64,000 nucleotides of DNA from Sphingorhabdus sp. EL138 (GTDB taxonomy: Bacteria > Pseudomonadota > Alphaproteobacteria > Sphingomonadales > Sphingomonadaceae), in contig NZ_OGVD01000003.1 in NCBI RefSeq assembly GCF_900258045.1, positions 62,001-126,000 of the forward strand, given 5' to 3'. The notes under the pieces are model-generated. The model saw only the letters and a list, made by a program, of their open reading frames with translations, had not been told where the DNA came from and ran no database searches. Positions 16,640 to 26,058 of the stretch are shown here, one piece after another. The stretch's first letter is position 1. Every line of letters starts with the position of its first letter. Position numbers and translations under genes: made by a program.

Positions 16640-17587
16640 TCATGTTCCCTTGATTGCGCGGTAAATCTTGTGGCGCAATGTTGGCGGCATTAACCGTGCG
16701 GCCTCGATCATCAGGAAAAGTCCAAAACCTTCCGGCAAGCATAAATTGCGCGAGAATTGCGACGAGATTTCGCCGCCCTTGAAAGAAAAGCGCGCATAGA
16801 GGCCGATTTGCTGGTTGATCAGCTTGCGCAGCAATGTCCTTTCTTCCTCACTTGCCGTTGCCATCATTGCCCGGGCCGTGTTGACCAATATGGGGATGCT
16901 GTCGGGATTGGTGGTTTTGCTAACCTTGTTATCGGTATCGCGATGAAATTCAGCACTGACCTTTGGTACATAGGTAAAAGGCGCATGGGATAGAGCGCGT
17001 AGCCACATGTCCTTGTCACCGCCGCGTACTGCTTTTCCGGCTGGAAACGATCCTGCCCGGTGAAGCAGATCATGACGAAACGCGGCTGCGCTGGTCCAGA
17101 TCGGGCACTCTCCACTTTGCACCCAGATATCAAGAGCCTCTCGAAAATCGGCGCTGCGCCCTGCAACGCTGGCAAGGGCATCCGTCATTTTGGAAGGTTT
17201 TCGATGGTCAGTAAAAACATGATCATAGCGTGTTGCAACACATCCAGCCTCCGGTGCTGCTTCAATCGCGGCTGCCATGTCTGCAAGATGAGACGGATGC
17301 CAGATATCGTCTGCATCAAGGAAAGCGATCCAATTGCCGTTGGCTTCGGCCATTCCCAAATTACGCGCTGCATATCCACCCGGTCCCGGTGTGTCCCGAA
17401 ACAGTAGGCGAATACAAGGGTCAGTCATCTTTGAAAGGATTGCGGCGCTGCCATCGGTGGATGCATCATCGATGAGGATGATCTCGCTCGGTGGCCGTGT
17501 CTGTTGCAACGCGCTGGCTACGCTTGCGGTGACATGCCTGGCCTTGTTGTGGACCGGAATGACAACAGAGAATCTTGGATCAATCAT
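16640..17587 (-). CDS. Glycosyltransferase family 2 (GT-A), EPS
   Basis: A 315-residue enzyme. The N-terminal GT-A domain begins FSVVIPVHNKARHVTASVASAL, with the first Asp of the nucleotide site in IILIDDASTDGS and the DXD-like metal motif in WIAFLDADDIWHPSHL. A later GGDKDMWLRAL stretch supplies the conserved ED/D-x-x-W acceptor region. It should transfer one sugar during EPS repeat synthesis. The ATG at 17587 (MIDPRFSV) fits the family start; the frame extends further upstream without homology. It is the first gene of the minus-strand EPS operon and is divergent from the GT25 gene. Confidence 0.88.
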   Translation of the reverse strand: MIDPRFSVVIPVHNKARHVTASVASALQQTRPPSEIILIDDASTDGSAAILSKMTDPCIRLLFRDTPGPGGYAARNLGMAEANGNWIAFLDADDIWHPSHLADMAAAIEAAPEAGCVATRYDHVFTDHRKPSKMTDALASVAGRSADFREALDIWVQSGECPIWTSAAAFRHDLLHRAGSFPAGKAVRGGDKDMWLRALSHAPFTYVPKVSAEFHRDTDNKVSKTTNPDSIPILVNTARAMMATASEEERTLLRKLINQQIGLYARFSFKGGEISSQFSRNLCLPEGFGLFLMIEAARLMPPTLRHKIYRAIKGT

Positions 17588-17798
17588 TCTATCCCGTTTT
17601 TTGCAGTGCCGAAGATAATGTGTTGCTTGACATCGACGAATGGATTTTTCGCCTTGCCAGCAGCGCGATACAGGCATTTATAGAACCTAGCTCCTTCGTT
17701 GTGCAATGCAGTAAAGATCGTTCGGTCTGGGGATTCGAACGACCGAACCCGGACGACTTTTTAATCCGCATCTTCAAATGCCGGACAAAGGAACTTTA

Positions 17799-18551
17799 AT
17801 GGCGCGTGGCTCGGTACGGACCAAGATTTTCGTCATAAGTATGCGCAACGCCGGTGAAAGGCGGCGGATATTTGCGGAAAGCGAGATACCGGATTCGATA
17901 GACTGGGCGTTTTTCGATGCCCTCGAAGTGTTGCATCCCGACCTTCATTACAATGAAGACCAGGCAATCATTGCCAAGGGTCGACCGCTGACCACTGGTG
18001 AGCGTGGCTGCTATTCGAGTCACTATGCACTGTGGAAGCAATTGGCGGACGATGACGTGGATCAATATGTCATTCTGGAAGATGATATTCTTGCTGACTG
18101 GAGTTTTATCAGGCCGCTGATTGTTGAAGATCATGCGGAAACTGGTCGTGATTACATCCGGCTCTATTACAAAAAACCTGCGCCTGCCCGGATATTGGAG
18201 AAAGATTTCATTTGCCGGACCACACGGCTAATTGAGATATCCGGATATTGCTTTGGGACCCAGGCTTACTTGCTCACTAAAAACGGAGCCAACCGGTTCC
18301 TCGCCCAAACCCGCGATGTGGTCCGACCGATTGACGATCAGATGGATCGGTCATGGATACATGGCATAGCTAATCTCTCGGTTTTCCCGTTTCCCGTACT
18401 GGAACGGTCGGTCCCCAGTGAGATCGGAATGTCCCGTTTCGATGCCTATAAAATTCCGGAACGATTGAGGCTCAAGCGCTTCATATCGCGGAACCGCGAG
18501 CGCGCCAGCTATCAATTGCGGGGCCGCCACCCTTTCCGATTTCAGCTCTAG
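17799..18551 (+). CDS. Glycosyltransferase family 25
   Basis: A 250-residue protein of the LPS/EPS glycosyltransferase family 25. It starts KIFVISMRNAGERRRIFAE, continues with GERGCYSSHYALWKQLADDDVDQYVILEDDIL, where the GE-x-GC-x-SH and LEDD motifs are diagnostic, and has SGYCFGTQAYLLTKNGANRFL with PIDDQMDR in the C-terminal half. The ATG at 17799 has AAGGAA six bases upstream; a longer frame from 17778 lacks a site. It heads the plus-strand half of the EPS cluster (GT25, flippase, pyruvyltransferase, GT4), with spacing of 3 bases to the flippase gene. Confidence 0.88.
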   Translation: MARGSVRTKIFVISMRNAGERRRIFAESEIPDSIDWAFFDALEVLHPDLHYNEDQAIIAKGRPLTTGERGCYSSHYALWKQLADDDVDQYVILEDDILADWSFIRPLIVEDHAETGRDYIRLYYKKPAPARILEKDFICRTTRLIEISGYCFGTQAYLLTKNGANRFLAQTRDVVRPIDDQMDRSWIHGIANLSVFPFPVLERSVPSEIGMSRFDAYKIPERLRLKRFISRNRERASYQLRGRHPFRFQL

Positions 18552-18554
18552 CCA

Positions 18555-20078
18555 ATGGGTGATCAGCGCATGACGGAAAAGAGCAGTGATTTTTCTGACA
18601 ATGCTTCGGCATTGTTTGATGATTCACTACGCCAGAAAACAAAGAAATCTCTGGGTTGGACCGTGATCAAGGCGCTAAGCGATCAGGTCTTCTCGCTGGT
18701 GATATTCATCCTGCTGGCCCGGTTGCTGACCAAGGAAGAGATAGGCATCTTCGCTATGGTTTATGTCTTTTCGGAAATCGGCAGGATCATTGCGACTAGT
18801 GGTCTGATGCAGCTTATCGCGCGGGCGAAAAAGATCGATAACCTTCAGATTAACACGATTTTCTGGACGAATATGGGCATCGCGTTCGCTTATGTAGCGC
18901 TGATCTGGATTTGCGCGCCGCTGTTGGCGGATTTGCTGGACCAACCAGGATTGGTATGGCCACTGCAAATATTGTCGCTGGCACTGCCGATTAATGCGCT
19001 GGGCGCATCACATTTTGCGCTGCGCCTGCGCGAGTTTGGGCATAAAACTGTGGCGATGCGCTCAATTCTGGCCGGAATCATTGGTGGCAGTGCCGCTGTG
19101 GTGGCCGCGTTGTCGGGCTGGGGTATCTGGTCGCTGGTGCTGCAACGCTGCGTGGCGGAGACCGTGAGTACCGTTCTTGCCTGGGCTTCTTATCGCTGGG
19201 TACCGGGACTGAAGTTTGACTGGGTACAAGCGAAACGGAATTTTGCCTTTTCCAGTAACCTGACGATTGCACAGCTGATTTTTCTTATGCTTGTGCGGAT
19301 ACAGGATTTGCTGATTGGAGCCAGTCTAGGTGCGGCTGCCGTTGGTGTTTACCGCGTGGCATGGCGATCCACCGAAATGTTTGCCAATGCCGCGATACAG
19401 CCATTCTCGCAGGTTGGTTTACAAACCTATTCCCGGCTGCAGGATAATCCGGCCGCGATGCAAAAAGCCTATAAGGCAATGCTCGGCATCTGTTCCGCGT
19501 TGTCCTTTCCAGCCTTGGTCGGTTTTGGTGTTATCGCGCCTGATCTGGTGCCGCTCGTATTTGGCAGCAAATGGCAGGCGTCCGGCAATCTTGCCCAGAT
19601 ATTCGCTTTCATGGCGATACCCTATACGCTGAACTTCTTTGCATCCCCGGTCCTCTCTGCAGTGGGGAATACACATCGTCAGCGAACACTGGCGATTATT
19701 CAGCTGGTATCAACGTTGGTCCTTACTCTCTTGGCCTTGCCTTATGGATTGACCGCAGTTGCCATAGCCTATGTTGTTCGTTCTTATCTGACTTTGCCAC
19801 TTCAGATGCATTTCCTGAAAGAAGCCTCCGGTATTGGCGCCAAGGCCAGTTTTGATGCGATTAAGGCGCCTTTTTTTGTGTCGACCATAATGGGGCTGTT
19901 GCTTTGGACCGGCTTGCAACTTTTCTCAGCTGGACAGCCTCTCTCATGGAAAGGGCTGTTTATCACCATAGCTGGTGCCGCTCTGTTTTACACTGCAGGC
20001 CTGCTCATGATTTCCGCAACTTATCGTCGTTTGGTCTCAGATTTTCTGCCTCTGAAGGAGCTTTCCCCCCATGCCTGA
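18555..20078 (+). CDS. Polysaccharide flippase (MOP superfamily, Wzx-like)
   Basis: A 507-residue membrane protein with about 12-14 hydrophobic helices. The early segment GWTVIKALSDQVFSLVIFILLARLLTKEEIGIFAMVYVF matches the polysaccharide biosynthesis protein family (Polysacc_synt/MVIN-like, lipopolysaccharide exporter type). It would flip the undecaprenyl-linked repeat unit to the periplasm for Wzy. It overlaps the next gene by eight bases (20071-20078), which indicates coupled translation. The ATG at 18570 is a possible alternative start. Confidence 0.88.
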   Translation: MGDQRMTEKSSDFSDNASALFDDSLRQKTKKSLGWTVIKALSDQVFSLVIFILLARLLTKEEIGIFAMVYVFSEIGRIIATSGLMQLIARAKKIDNLQINTIFWTNMGIAFAYVALIWICAPLLADLLDQPGLVWPLQILSLALPINALGASHFALRLREFGHKTVAMRSILAGIIGGSAAVVAALSGWGIWSLVLQRCVAETVSTVLAWASYRWVPGLKFDWVQAKRNFAFSSNLTIAQLIFLMLVRIQDLLIGASLGAAAVGVYRVAWRSTEMFANAAIQPFSQVGLQTYSRLQDNPAAMQKAYKAMLGICSALSFPALVGFGVIAPDLVPLVFGSKWQASGNLAQIFAFMAIPYTLNFFASPVLSAVGNTHRQRTLAIIQLVSTLVLTLLALPYGLTAVAIAYVVRSYLTLPLQMHFLKEASGIGAKASFDAIKAPFFVSTIMGLLLWTGLQLFSAGQPLSWKGLFITIAGAALFYTAGLLMISATYRRLVSDFLPLKELSPHA

Positions 20079-21072
20079 ACAACTCACACTTTCAAACGAT
20101 CCGGCTACAGCTACTCTGGATCACCTCCGACAGGAAATATCGGATAAGATCGAGCCGATGATTGATGAACTGCCTTATGCGTTGCTCGACTTCCCGGATC
20201 ATTCCAACGTCGGTGACTCTGCCATCTGGCTGGGTGAAAAGCGCTTTTTTGAGAAGCATGCCCAATCACCATCTTATGTCAGTAGTTTGAAGTCCCATGT
20301 GTCCAATCAGATGGAGCAGGCAATTGGTGGTGGGACCATCTTCCTGCATGGTGGCGGGAATTTTGGCACCATCTGGAAATCACATCAGGATTTCCGGATA
20401 GATCTAATGGGCCGCTTCCCGGGCCAGAAAATCATACAGCTGCCGCAGTCTATCTACTTTGATAACTATGATGCCGTGGATGAAACAGCACGTGCCATCG
20501 AAAAACACGGTAGTTTCACACTGCTTGTGCGGGATCAAAGATCCTATGAATTTGCGCGGTGTCATTTCCAGTGTGAAGTCTCTCTATGCCCCGATATGGC
20601 GTTTTATATGGAGCCGTTGGAGCGGCAAGATCCTGTCCATGACTTCTACTACCTGATGCGCACCGATTTTGAACGATCAGTCATGGGTAAGGCCAGTCAT
20701 CCAGATCACTCAGTCGAAATTGGCGATTGGCTGACCGAAGACAAGCTGCAGATGAAGATGGCCTCGGCGGCTTCCAAATTAATGGATTTTGGCCAAAGCC
20801 CTGATACCGCCCGAGCCATGAAATATGATCGTTTGGCGCAGAATCGGTTAAAACGCGGCATTGGTCTTTTGTCTTCTGGCCGTGTTGTTGTGACTGATCG
20901 CTTGCATGGGCATATCATGTCCACTTTGCTTGCGATCCCGCATGTCACGCTCGACAACAGCTACGGCAAGCTTCAGAATTTTGTCCAGGCCTGGACCTCG
21001 GACATTCCCTTCATGCGGACCGCGGACACGCTTGAAGAAGCACAGGACCTGGCGGAAGGGCTATTGTCATGA
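20071..21072 (+). CDS. Polysaccharide pyruvyl transferase
   Basis: A 333-residue protein of PF04230. Recognisable landmarks are DFPDHSNVGDSAIWLGE near residue 42, GGGTIFLHGGGNFGTIW near residue 87, IIQLPQSIYF, the RDQRSYEF motif and VVTDRLHGHIMSTLLAIPHVTLDNSYGK towards the C-terminus. These enzymes place a ketal-linked pyruvate on a sugar residue, giving the polymer negative charge. Its stop overlaps the ATG of the following GT4 gene by four bases. With the acetyltransferase at 23940 it indicates that the EPS is decorated. Confidence 0.9.
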   Translation: MPEQLTLSNDPATATLDHLRQEISDKIEPMIDELPYALLDFPDHSNVGDSAIWLGEKRFFEKHAQSPSYVSSLKSHVSNQMEQAIGGGTIFLHGGGNFGTIWKSHQDFRIDLMGRFPGQKIIQLPQSIYFDNYDAVDETARAIEKHGSFTLLVRDQRSYEFARCHFQCEVSLCPDMAFYMEPLERQDPVHDFYYLMRTDFERSVMGKASHPDHSVEIGDWLTEDKLQMKMASAASKLMDFGQSPDTARAMKYDRLAQNRLKRGIGLLSSGRVVVTDRLHGHIMSTLLAIPHVTLDNSYGKLQNFVQAWTSDIPFMRTADTLEEAQDLAEGLLS

Positions 21073-22220
21073 AGGTGGCGGTTACCGGGCTCCGTGGCAT
21101 TCCAGATGTCATGGGTGGAGTGGAAACGCATTGCGAAGAAATGTTACCGCGCGTCAAAGCCATTCACCCGAACCTCGACATCACGGTCTTTGCGCGAGCG
21201 CCTTATGTCAGAAATCCCGAATATGATTTTCGGGGTGTCTCCGTTGTCAGCGTTTCGTCTCCTGTGTCGGTTTGGCAGGAGGCGATAGTTTCCACCTTCA
21301 ACGCCATCATGGCAGCGCGGCGGGATGGTATGGATGTGATTCACATTCATGCGATAGGGCCAGCTCTGCTCACTCCACTGGCGCGGTTACTGGGCCTGAA
21401 GGTAGTCGTGACTCATCATGGTGAAGACTATAAGCGCGCTAAATGGGGCCGATTTCCACGCTTTGCGCTTAAGACGGGTGAACGGTTCGGTCTATGGTTT
21501 GCCAATCATGTGATCGCCGTATCCCCTTCGCTTACAAAGCGGCTGCAACAGTCTTTCCCAGGCGCGAGTAACCGTATTTCCTACATTCCCAACGGAGCCC
21601 CAGAACTTCCCGAGGTGCCCGGTGATGCTCTGTCGCGTTTCTCACTGGAGCGGGGCAAATATGTCCTCGCGGTTGCGCGGCTGGTGCCGGAAAAAGGGTT
21701 GCATGACCTTGTTAACGCACATGCTCAAATAGATGACGGTCGAAAACTGGTAATCGTCGGTGGTGCCGATCATGCCAGCAATTATTCAGCGTCGTTGCTC
21801 AAACTTGCCGATGAAAACATCATATTCACCGGCTTACAGGATCGCGGCACATTGCGGGAGCTTTATGAAAATGCCGATCTTTTTGTAATGCCCTCCTATC
21901 ATGAGGGGCTACCCATCGCTGCGCTGGAGGCAGGATCCTGTTCCACACCAATGCTGCTCAGCGACATTCAACCCAATCTTGATATCGGTTTACCTGAAAG
22001 CGATTATTTCCCGGTCGGCAATACCGGTGCCCTGGCAAAAGCGTTGAGCCGACCGACCTATCTGTATCAGGTTGATGCAGCGGAATTTCGGCGGAAATTT
22101 GATTGGGACCAGATCGCAATGCAAACGTCATCCGTCTACCAAAAAATCATGGGAGGGCAGGGTGGTTCAAAAGCTGTTGCGATGGACAATCACACCAAAG
22201 GTGCGAGCCAAGATCAGTAG
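21069..22220 (+). CDS. Glycosyltransferase family 4, DUF1972-like N-terminus
   Basis: A 383-residue GT-B enzyme. It starts MKVAVTGLRGIPDVMGGVETHCEE, the GxRGIP...GGVE pattern of rhamnosyl/glucosyltransferases with a DUF1972-type N-terminal domain. The donor domain has YVLAVARLVPEKGLHDLVNA and the EX7E motif in MPSYHEGLPIAALEAGSCSTPMLLSD. The ATG overlaps the pyruvyltransferase stop (ATGA). Its last 54 bases overlap, on the opposite strand, the end of the initiating transferase gene at 22167. Confidence 0.9.
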   Translation: MKVAVTGLRGIPDVMGGVETHCEEMLPRVKAIHPNLDITVFARAPYVRNPEYDFRGVSVVSVSSPVSVWQEAIVSTFNAIMAARRDGMDVIHIHAIGPALLTPLARLLGLKVVVTHHGEDYKRAKWGRFPRFALKTGERFGLWFANHVIAVSPSLTKRLQQSFPGASNRISYIPNGAPELPEVPGDALSRFSLERGKYVLAVARLVPEKGLHDLVNAHAQIDDGRKLVIVGGADHASNYSASLLKLADENIIFTGLQDRGTLRELYENADLFVMPSYHEGLPIAALEAGSCSTPMLLSDIQPNLDIGLPESDYFPVGNTGALAKALSRPTYLYQVDAAEFRRKFDWDQIAMQTSSVYQKIMGGQGGSKAVAMDNHTKGASQDQ

Positions 22221-23561
22221 ATCGAAACCCGGCGACCAACGCTGGATATATTCCAGATCTGATGCAAGCCGGTTTTCCAGATCCTCTTGCGTCATGGTCG
22301 CTCCCCGAAAACCACGCACCTGCGCCAAACCGGTGAGGCCGGGTACCGTCGCGTGACGCAGCCAGTAATTGCGGTCGATTTCCCAGAACAGTTTGCTGTC
22401 GGCTTTGGAACCCAAAGCATGAGGCCGTGGTCCGACAAGGCTCATCGTTCCGACCAGCACATTGAACAACTGTGGCAGTTCATCAATGCTGGTGGCACGA
22501 ATGAAACGGCCGACGCGGGTGATCCGGTCATCATCGCGGTCCGTTGATCGGTCACCGTTCAAATCACACAAATCATCACGCATGCTACGAAATTTGTAGA
22601 TGTGAAACAGTCGGTTGCCGTGGCCCAATCGTTTCTGTTTGAATAATATCGGGCCGGGGCTTTCGAGTTTGATCGCGATGGCTGTAATTATCATCAATGG
22701 CGCGAGGAAGAGAATAGCCAATGATACCAGAACCAGATCCATTCCACGTTTCAACCATAGTTGCGTACGGGTCAGTGGCTTCACCTGCGAAGGATTAAGC
22801 GGTAACTCACTGTATTTGGCCACCGGTGCAAACCGGTAATGGCGATGGACTTCGCCCGTCACGCCTGTGCTTTTCAGGACCAGAGCCCAATCGCAATGCC
22901 GCTCACCGGGGCAAGCGACTATCACGCGATCGATTGACTGGAATAGATTTCCCAACCGGTTCAGCATGACGGGATCGGAAACATCCGGGTTCAAACCAAT
23001 ATCCTTGGCGTGGATCACTTGCTTATCTCTGATCGGGCCGTGGGGAACGCCGTCTATGATAACCAGCTCGCTGACCGGATTTGTGCCTAGCATCCGCTTG
23101 GCGAAGGCATAGCATACGTAGCGGCCGCCGGTGATCAGCGCCGATGAAATCAGAAATCCGAAAGCCACAAAGGACGGATGATGGGACTTGAGTATCGACA
23201 ATCCAAAAAGAACGAACAAGATAAGAGTCAATGTGGCAAATAGCGAAGCTATGCTGCGGATGGTCGCGCTTGTGTTCCGGTATAGAGCCCTTCTGCCATA
23301 GGCTTTATTATTCAGCGCTATGGCAAGAAAAATGGGGATCGACAAAATACCAAGTTTTAGCCCGGGCGATGCGAACGGCTGGTCTAACAACAAGGCATTG
23401 CTGATCAGAAAACCGATGAAAACCGCCAATGCATCAGTAAAAAACATGACCGAGTAAATTCCTATCCGCCGTGACCGCTTGGTCAGGATCGGGTTTTTCC
23501 GCGCTGCTATTTTTGTGGTTGTGAAAGACGCATTTTGAAGAGCGCGTAGATTGGCTGTCAT
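22167..23561 (-). CDS. Undecaprenyl-phosphate phosphoglycosyltransferase (EPS initiating enzyme)
   Basis: A 464-residue polyprenyl glycosylphosphotransferase of the WcaJ/ExoY type. The N-terminal half has four to five membrane helices and a Rossmann-like segment. The C-terminal bacterial sugar-transferase domain shows [19 protein letters not shown], then [45 protein letters not shown] and [14 protein letters not shown], all diagnostic. It attaches the first sugar-phosphate to undecaprenyl phosphate and so starts EPS synthesis. It is convergent with the GT4 gene and divergent from the acetyltransferase gene, with its own promoter region at 23562-23939. Confidence 0.93.
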   Translation of the reverse strand: MTANLRALQNASFTTTKIAARKNPILTKRSRRIGIYSVMFFTDALAVFIGFLISNALLLDQPFASPGLKLGILSIPIFLAIALNNKAYGRRALYRNTSATIRSIASLFATLTLILFVLFGLSILKSHHPSFVAFGFLISSALITGGRYVCYAFAKRMLGTNPVSELVIIDGVPHGPIRDKQVIHAKDIGLNPDVSDPVMLNRLGNLFQSIDRVIVACPGERHCDWALVLKSTGVTGEVHRHYRFAPVAKYSELPLNPSQVKPLTRTQLWLKRGMDLVLVSLAILFLAPLMIITAIAIKLESPGPILFKQKRLGHGNRLFHIYKFRSMRDDLCDLNGDRSTDRDDDRITRVGRFIRATSIDELPQLFNVLVGTMSLVGPRPHALGSKADSKLFWEIDRNYWLRHATVPGLTGLAQVRGFRGATMTQEDLENRLASDLEYIQRWSPGFDLLILARTFGVIVHRNSF

Positions 23562-23939
23562 CCGAGAACCCTTTCGCGATCATTTCAGCAATGCGGTGCG
23601 GCCAGTATATTTGAAACTATAAGGTTCAAAATCATGCTGCACCGCAACAACAAATATCATCATCACATCTCTACAATGCCACTCGGAACGCGTTTGATGG
23701 TATTTAATATACTGAAACGGGTTGAAAATATTCCCCTGAGAATTCTTCCTGAACAATATGTGCCATCCCCAAACTGGCTTGTCACGCTATGTTGATGGCG
23801 TGAGAGACGGGGTGTGTATTCAACACGATTAGATACCATATGGTCTAATGGCAGTTGCTCCGACTCGCATTTACCCCGACTTTAGATCAATCGAAGCTGA
23901 TGCTGCATCGCAATAAAACGTCGCAAAGGAACAAAGGTT
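23562..23939. promoter_or_regulatory. Divergent EPS promoter region
   Basis: A 378-base gap between the initiating transferase (minus) and the acetyltransferase (plus). CGCATTTACCCC at 23866-23877 also occurs at 25510-25521 upstream of the OPX lipoprotein gene. No ORF is supported. I could not assign -35/-10 boxes with confidence. Confidence 0.4.
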
Positions 23940-24617
23940 TTGAGTGAAGTACTGACGCGAAATACCAATATTGCAAGCAATCGAACGACCAACAGTCGGA
24001 GCCTTCGCCATACTTGGGCGCTTATATTGTCAGACCTATATCGCTATGCCGGGAACAAGCGTGCACGCTCTTTCCTCCGCCACTATTTCTTCACACCTGG
24101 GTTTAAATATTCTGTGATCATGCGTCTCTGCGGTTGCATGAAAAAGCGGGCTGTGATGCAATATACTTTATATCCTCCTTTCAAACTGCTGTTGCTGCGA
24201 TATCGTTACAAATATGGCATCGCTATTCCAGAATATACCAGGATCGGTCCCGGATTTTTCATCAATCGGTTTGGCAATATCATGGTCAACGGCGATGCGA
24301 TCATCGGTGCCAATTGCAATATCACCCATGGAGCTATGCTTGGGCAAATGAACCGGGGGCCGAAACAAGGCTCGCCCATATTGGGAGATGGCGTGTTTCT
24401 GGCGGCGGGATGCAAGGTTATCGGCAGAATATATATCGGTAATCGCGCTGCTGTCGGGGCTAATGCCGTTGTTACCAAAGACGTCCCTGATGACGCCGCA
24501 GTCGGCGGTATTCCGGCGAAGATATTGTCGATGAACGGATCTGAAGGTTACATCAACCGCCGGGTCGATAGCGATTGCCGCACCGGATATCAGCCGGATG
24601 GGCTGTCCAACCGCTAA
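23940..24617 (+). CDS. Serine-acetyltransferase-like hexapeptide acyltransferase, EPS
   Basis: A 225-residue protein. The C-terminal half is a left-handed beta-helix of hexapeptide repeats (IGPGFFINRFGNIMVNGDAIIGANCNI, then LGDGVFLAAGCKVIGRIYIGNRAAVGANAVVTKDV), with the catalytic His expected in NCNITHGAML. The closing GGIPAKIL is standard for this superfamily. It likely O-acetylates an EPS sugar. It starts with TTG behind AAGGAACAAAGG. The stop overlaps the end of the convergent OPX gene by four bases. Confidence 0.88.
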   Translation: MSEVLTRNTNIASNRTTNSRSLRHTWALILSDLYRYAGNKRARSFLRHYFFTPGFKYSVIMRLCGCMKKRAVMQYTLYPPFKLLLLRYRYKYGIAIPEYTRIGPGFFINRFGNIMVNGDAIIGANCNITHGAMLGQMNRGPKQGSPILGDGVFLAAGCKVIGRIYIGNRAAVGANAVVTKDVPDDAAVGGIPAKILSMNGSEGYINRRVDSDCRTGYQPDGLSNR

Positions 24618-25201
24618 AAGAAGCGCTCCGCAATCCGAATAGTGTCACCAGGGTAAATGCGCGTATTGCTGCCTAGCCTGATTTTCACCTCCCGGGGCTG
24701 GTCCGAACGCTTTAAAAATATCTGCTTTTGCTGTGCTCGATAGGTGAAGCCATCCGCTTTAGCGATCGCTGCCAATATGGTCATGTCAGGAACGTAGGGA
24801 TATTCGCCGGGTTTGTTCACTTCGCCCAATATGTAGATGGGTCGATAATTTTTGACTTCAACGTTGACCTGGGGATTTAACACATAGCCGTCAGCGAGCG
24901 CTGCCGCTATACTTTTGCCGAGTGCGGCCGGCGTCAGACCTGCTGCTTTGATGTCCCCGACTAGCGGAAAGGACAGAACCCCATTTGCGCCGATATTAAA
25001 CTCCCCGGTCAGTGTTTCCTCTCCATAAGTGACGACCTGGATTGTTTCGCCAGCCCGCAAAGGATAGGACACATCGATATCGGGTTGTTCAGCGGTCTCC
25101 ACCGGAAAGGCGCCTGATGACGTGCAGCCTGCAACCAAAAGCGGTGCAACAATAATGATCCCGATATTTTTAAAGGCCATGTGTAGAAAACGACGTTTCA
25201 T
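24614..25201 (-). CDS. Polysaccharide export lipoprotein (OPX, Wza/GumB-like)
   Basis: A 195-residue lipoprotein. The lipobox LVAGC gives an acylated Cys near residue 26. The Poly_export domain follows: YPLRAGETIQVVTYGEETLTGEFNIGANGVLSFPLVGDIKAAGLT in the region of residues 47-92, then NPQVNVEVKNYRPIYILGEVNKPGEYPY, which is the SLBB-like motif. It forms or joins the outer-membrane export channel for EPS. It is short compared with Wza (about 380) and similar to GumB-type proteins, so it probably needs a separate barrel partner, for which the 9986 barrel is a candidate. Confidence 0.9.
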   Translation of the reverse strand: MKRRFLHMAFKNIGIIIVAPLLVAGCTSSGAFPVETAEQPDIDVSYPLRAGETIQVVTYGEETLTGEFNIGANGVLSFPLVGDIKAAGLTPAALGKSIAAALADGYVLNPQVNVEVKNYRPIYILGEVNKPGEYPYVPDMTILAAIAKADGFTYRAQQKQIFLKRSDQPREVKIRLGSNTRIYPGDTIRIAERFF

Positions 25202-25625
25202 CCAATGTCACCTGTAATTCCGCAATAAGTCACTTGCCCCGCACAGTGTTTCGACTAGCTCGCTCCACCAATGGCTCAAGCATGAAGCGACAATCTGACA
25301 GACAAATTAGCTCAGTGGACGTTGTCATAGAGCTTCGCGAGGCATCTTTTAAAGACTTCCAAGACAGCATGTCACGGGATGGATTGCCCGATCGATGAGA
25401 ATGATATCGGAATCAGTCGTTTCAGTTTCCCGCTCCATGCCGGTGCGTTTGGAAATAGTGTGATCAGCATCGGTTGAACAACGGACGATAGATTACACTC
25501 CGCAATAACCGCATTTACCCCAAGATGGTCGCCGGCCGCTTAAGCTCCTTTATCTAGAAAGCAGACGTTTCGTGACATCACTTTCACTTTCCGACGCTTC
25601 TTCTGAGGTCGAAGTGAAAACCCGG
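25202..25625. other. Intergenic region upstream of OPX gene and Zur-type operon
   Basis: About 420 bases with no supported gene. It carries the second CGCATTTACCCC copy (25510-25521) shared with the other EPS promoter region, and probably the OPX promoter. Confidence 0.4.
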
Positions 25626-25668
25626 TTGACTCAAGAAGGTCAAATTAATAATGTAATATTATAACATA
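25626..25668 (+). promoter_or_regulatory. Promoter overlapping a Zur-like box
   Basis: TTGACT at 25626-25631 is followed after 17 bases by TAATGT at 25649-25654, a good sigma70-type pair. The imperfect palindrome TGTAATA-T-TATAACA at 25652-25666, within ATGTAATATTATAACAT, overlaps the -10 and matches the shape of alphaproteobacterial Zur boxes (TGTTATA-N-TATAACA) with two differences. Zinc-dependent repression of the downstream operon is inferred from this and the MerC/TonB gene content. Confidence 0.6.
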
Positions 25669-25682
25669 ACATGGATTTCTCA

Positions 25683-26033
25683 ATGCAATCTGCTTTCTAC
25701 AAAGATGGCGCGGCCATCGCGCTTAGTGTTGCTTGTGTTGTGCATTGCGTTGTTTTGCCGGTCATAGCGATATCATCTCCCGTGTTAGCTGCGGTTGCGC
25801 AGGCAGAATGGCTCCATTGGATGATGACTTCACTTGCCCTTCTTACCACCATGAGTGTTGCGCTTTCTTCGCCATCGGCGCGTGTTCCAGTGTTTCTAGT
25901 TCCAGCAGGATCTGGAGCTGTTTTGATCACAAGTGCGCTTTTTGCAGAGCATTTCGGTTTCTCAGAGACACTACCAACCATCATCGGGGGCGGGCTTTTG
26001 GCCTCTGCTCATATCTACCGAATTTACAAATAA
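25683..26033 (+). CDS. MerC-domain membrane protein
   Basis: About 116 residues with four hydrophobic helices. The opening KDGAAIALSVACVVHCVVLPVIAISSP has the paired cysteines C-x-x-x-H-C of the MerC family, which bind or pass soft metals. Not true mercury resistance: no mer genes are nearby, and MerC-domain proteins of this size often sit in zinc-limitation operons. The ATG at 25683 leaves room for a weak ribosome site; an ATG at 25671 would add four residues but lies almost on the promoter. It is the first gene of the putative Zur operon, 25 bases ahead of the TonB receptor. Confidence 0.75.
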   Translation: MQSAFYKDGAAIALSVACVVHCVVLPVIAISSPVLAAVAQAEWLHWMMTSLALLTTMSVALSSPSARVPVFLVPAGSGAVLITSALFAEHFGFSETLPTIIGGGLLASAHIYRIYK

Positions 26034-26058
26034 TGATAATGCATACGGGGATCCTGTA

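Noticed and set aside
25683-26033. Mercury-resistance gene merC
   Set aside because: No merR, merT, merP or merA nearby; the context and Zur-like box point to zinc limitation.
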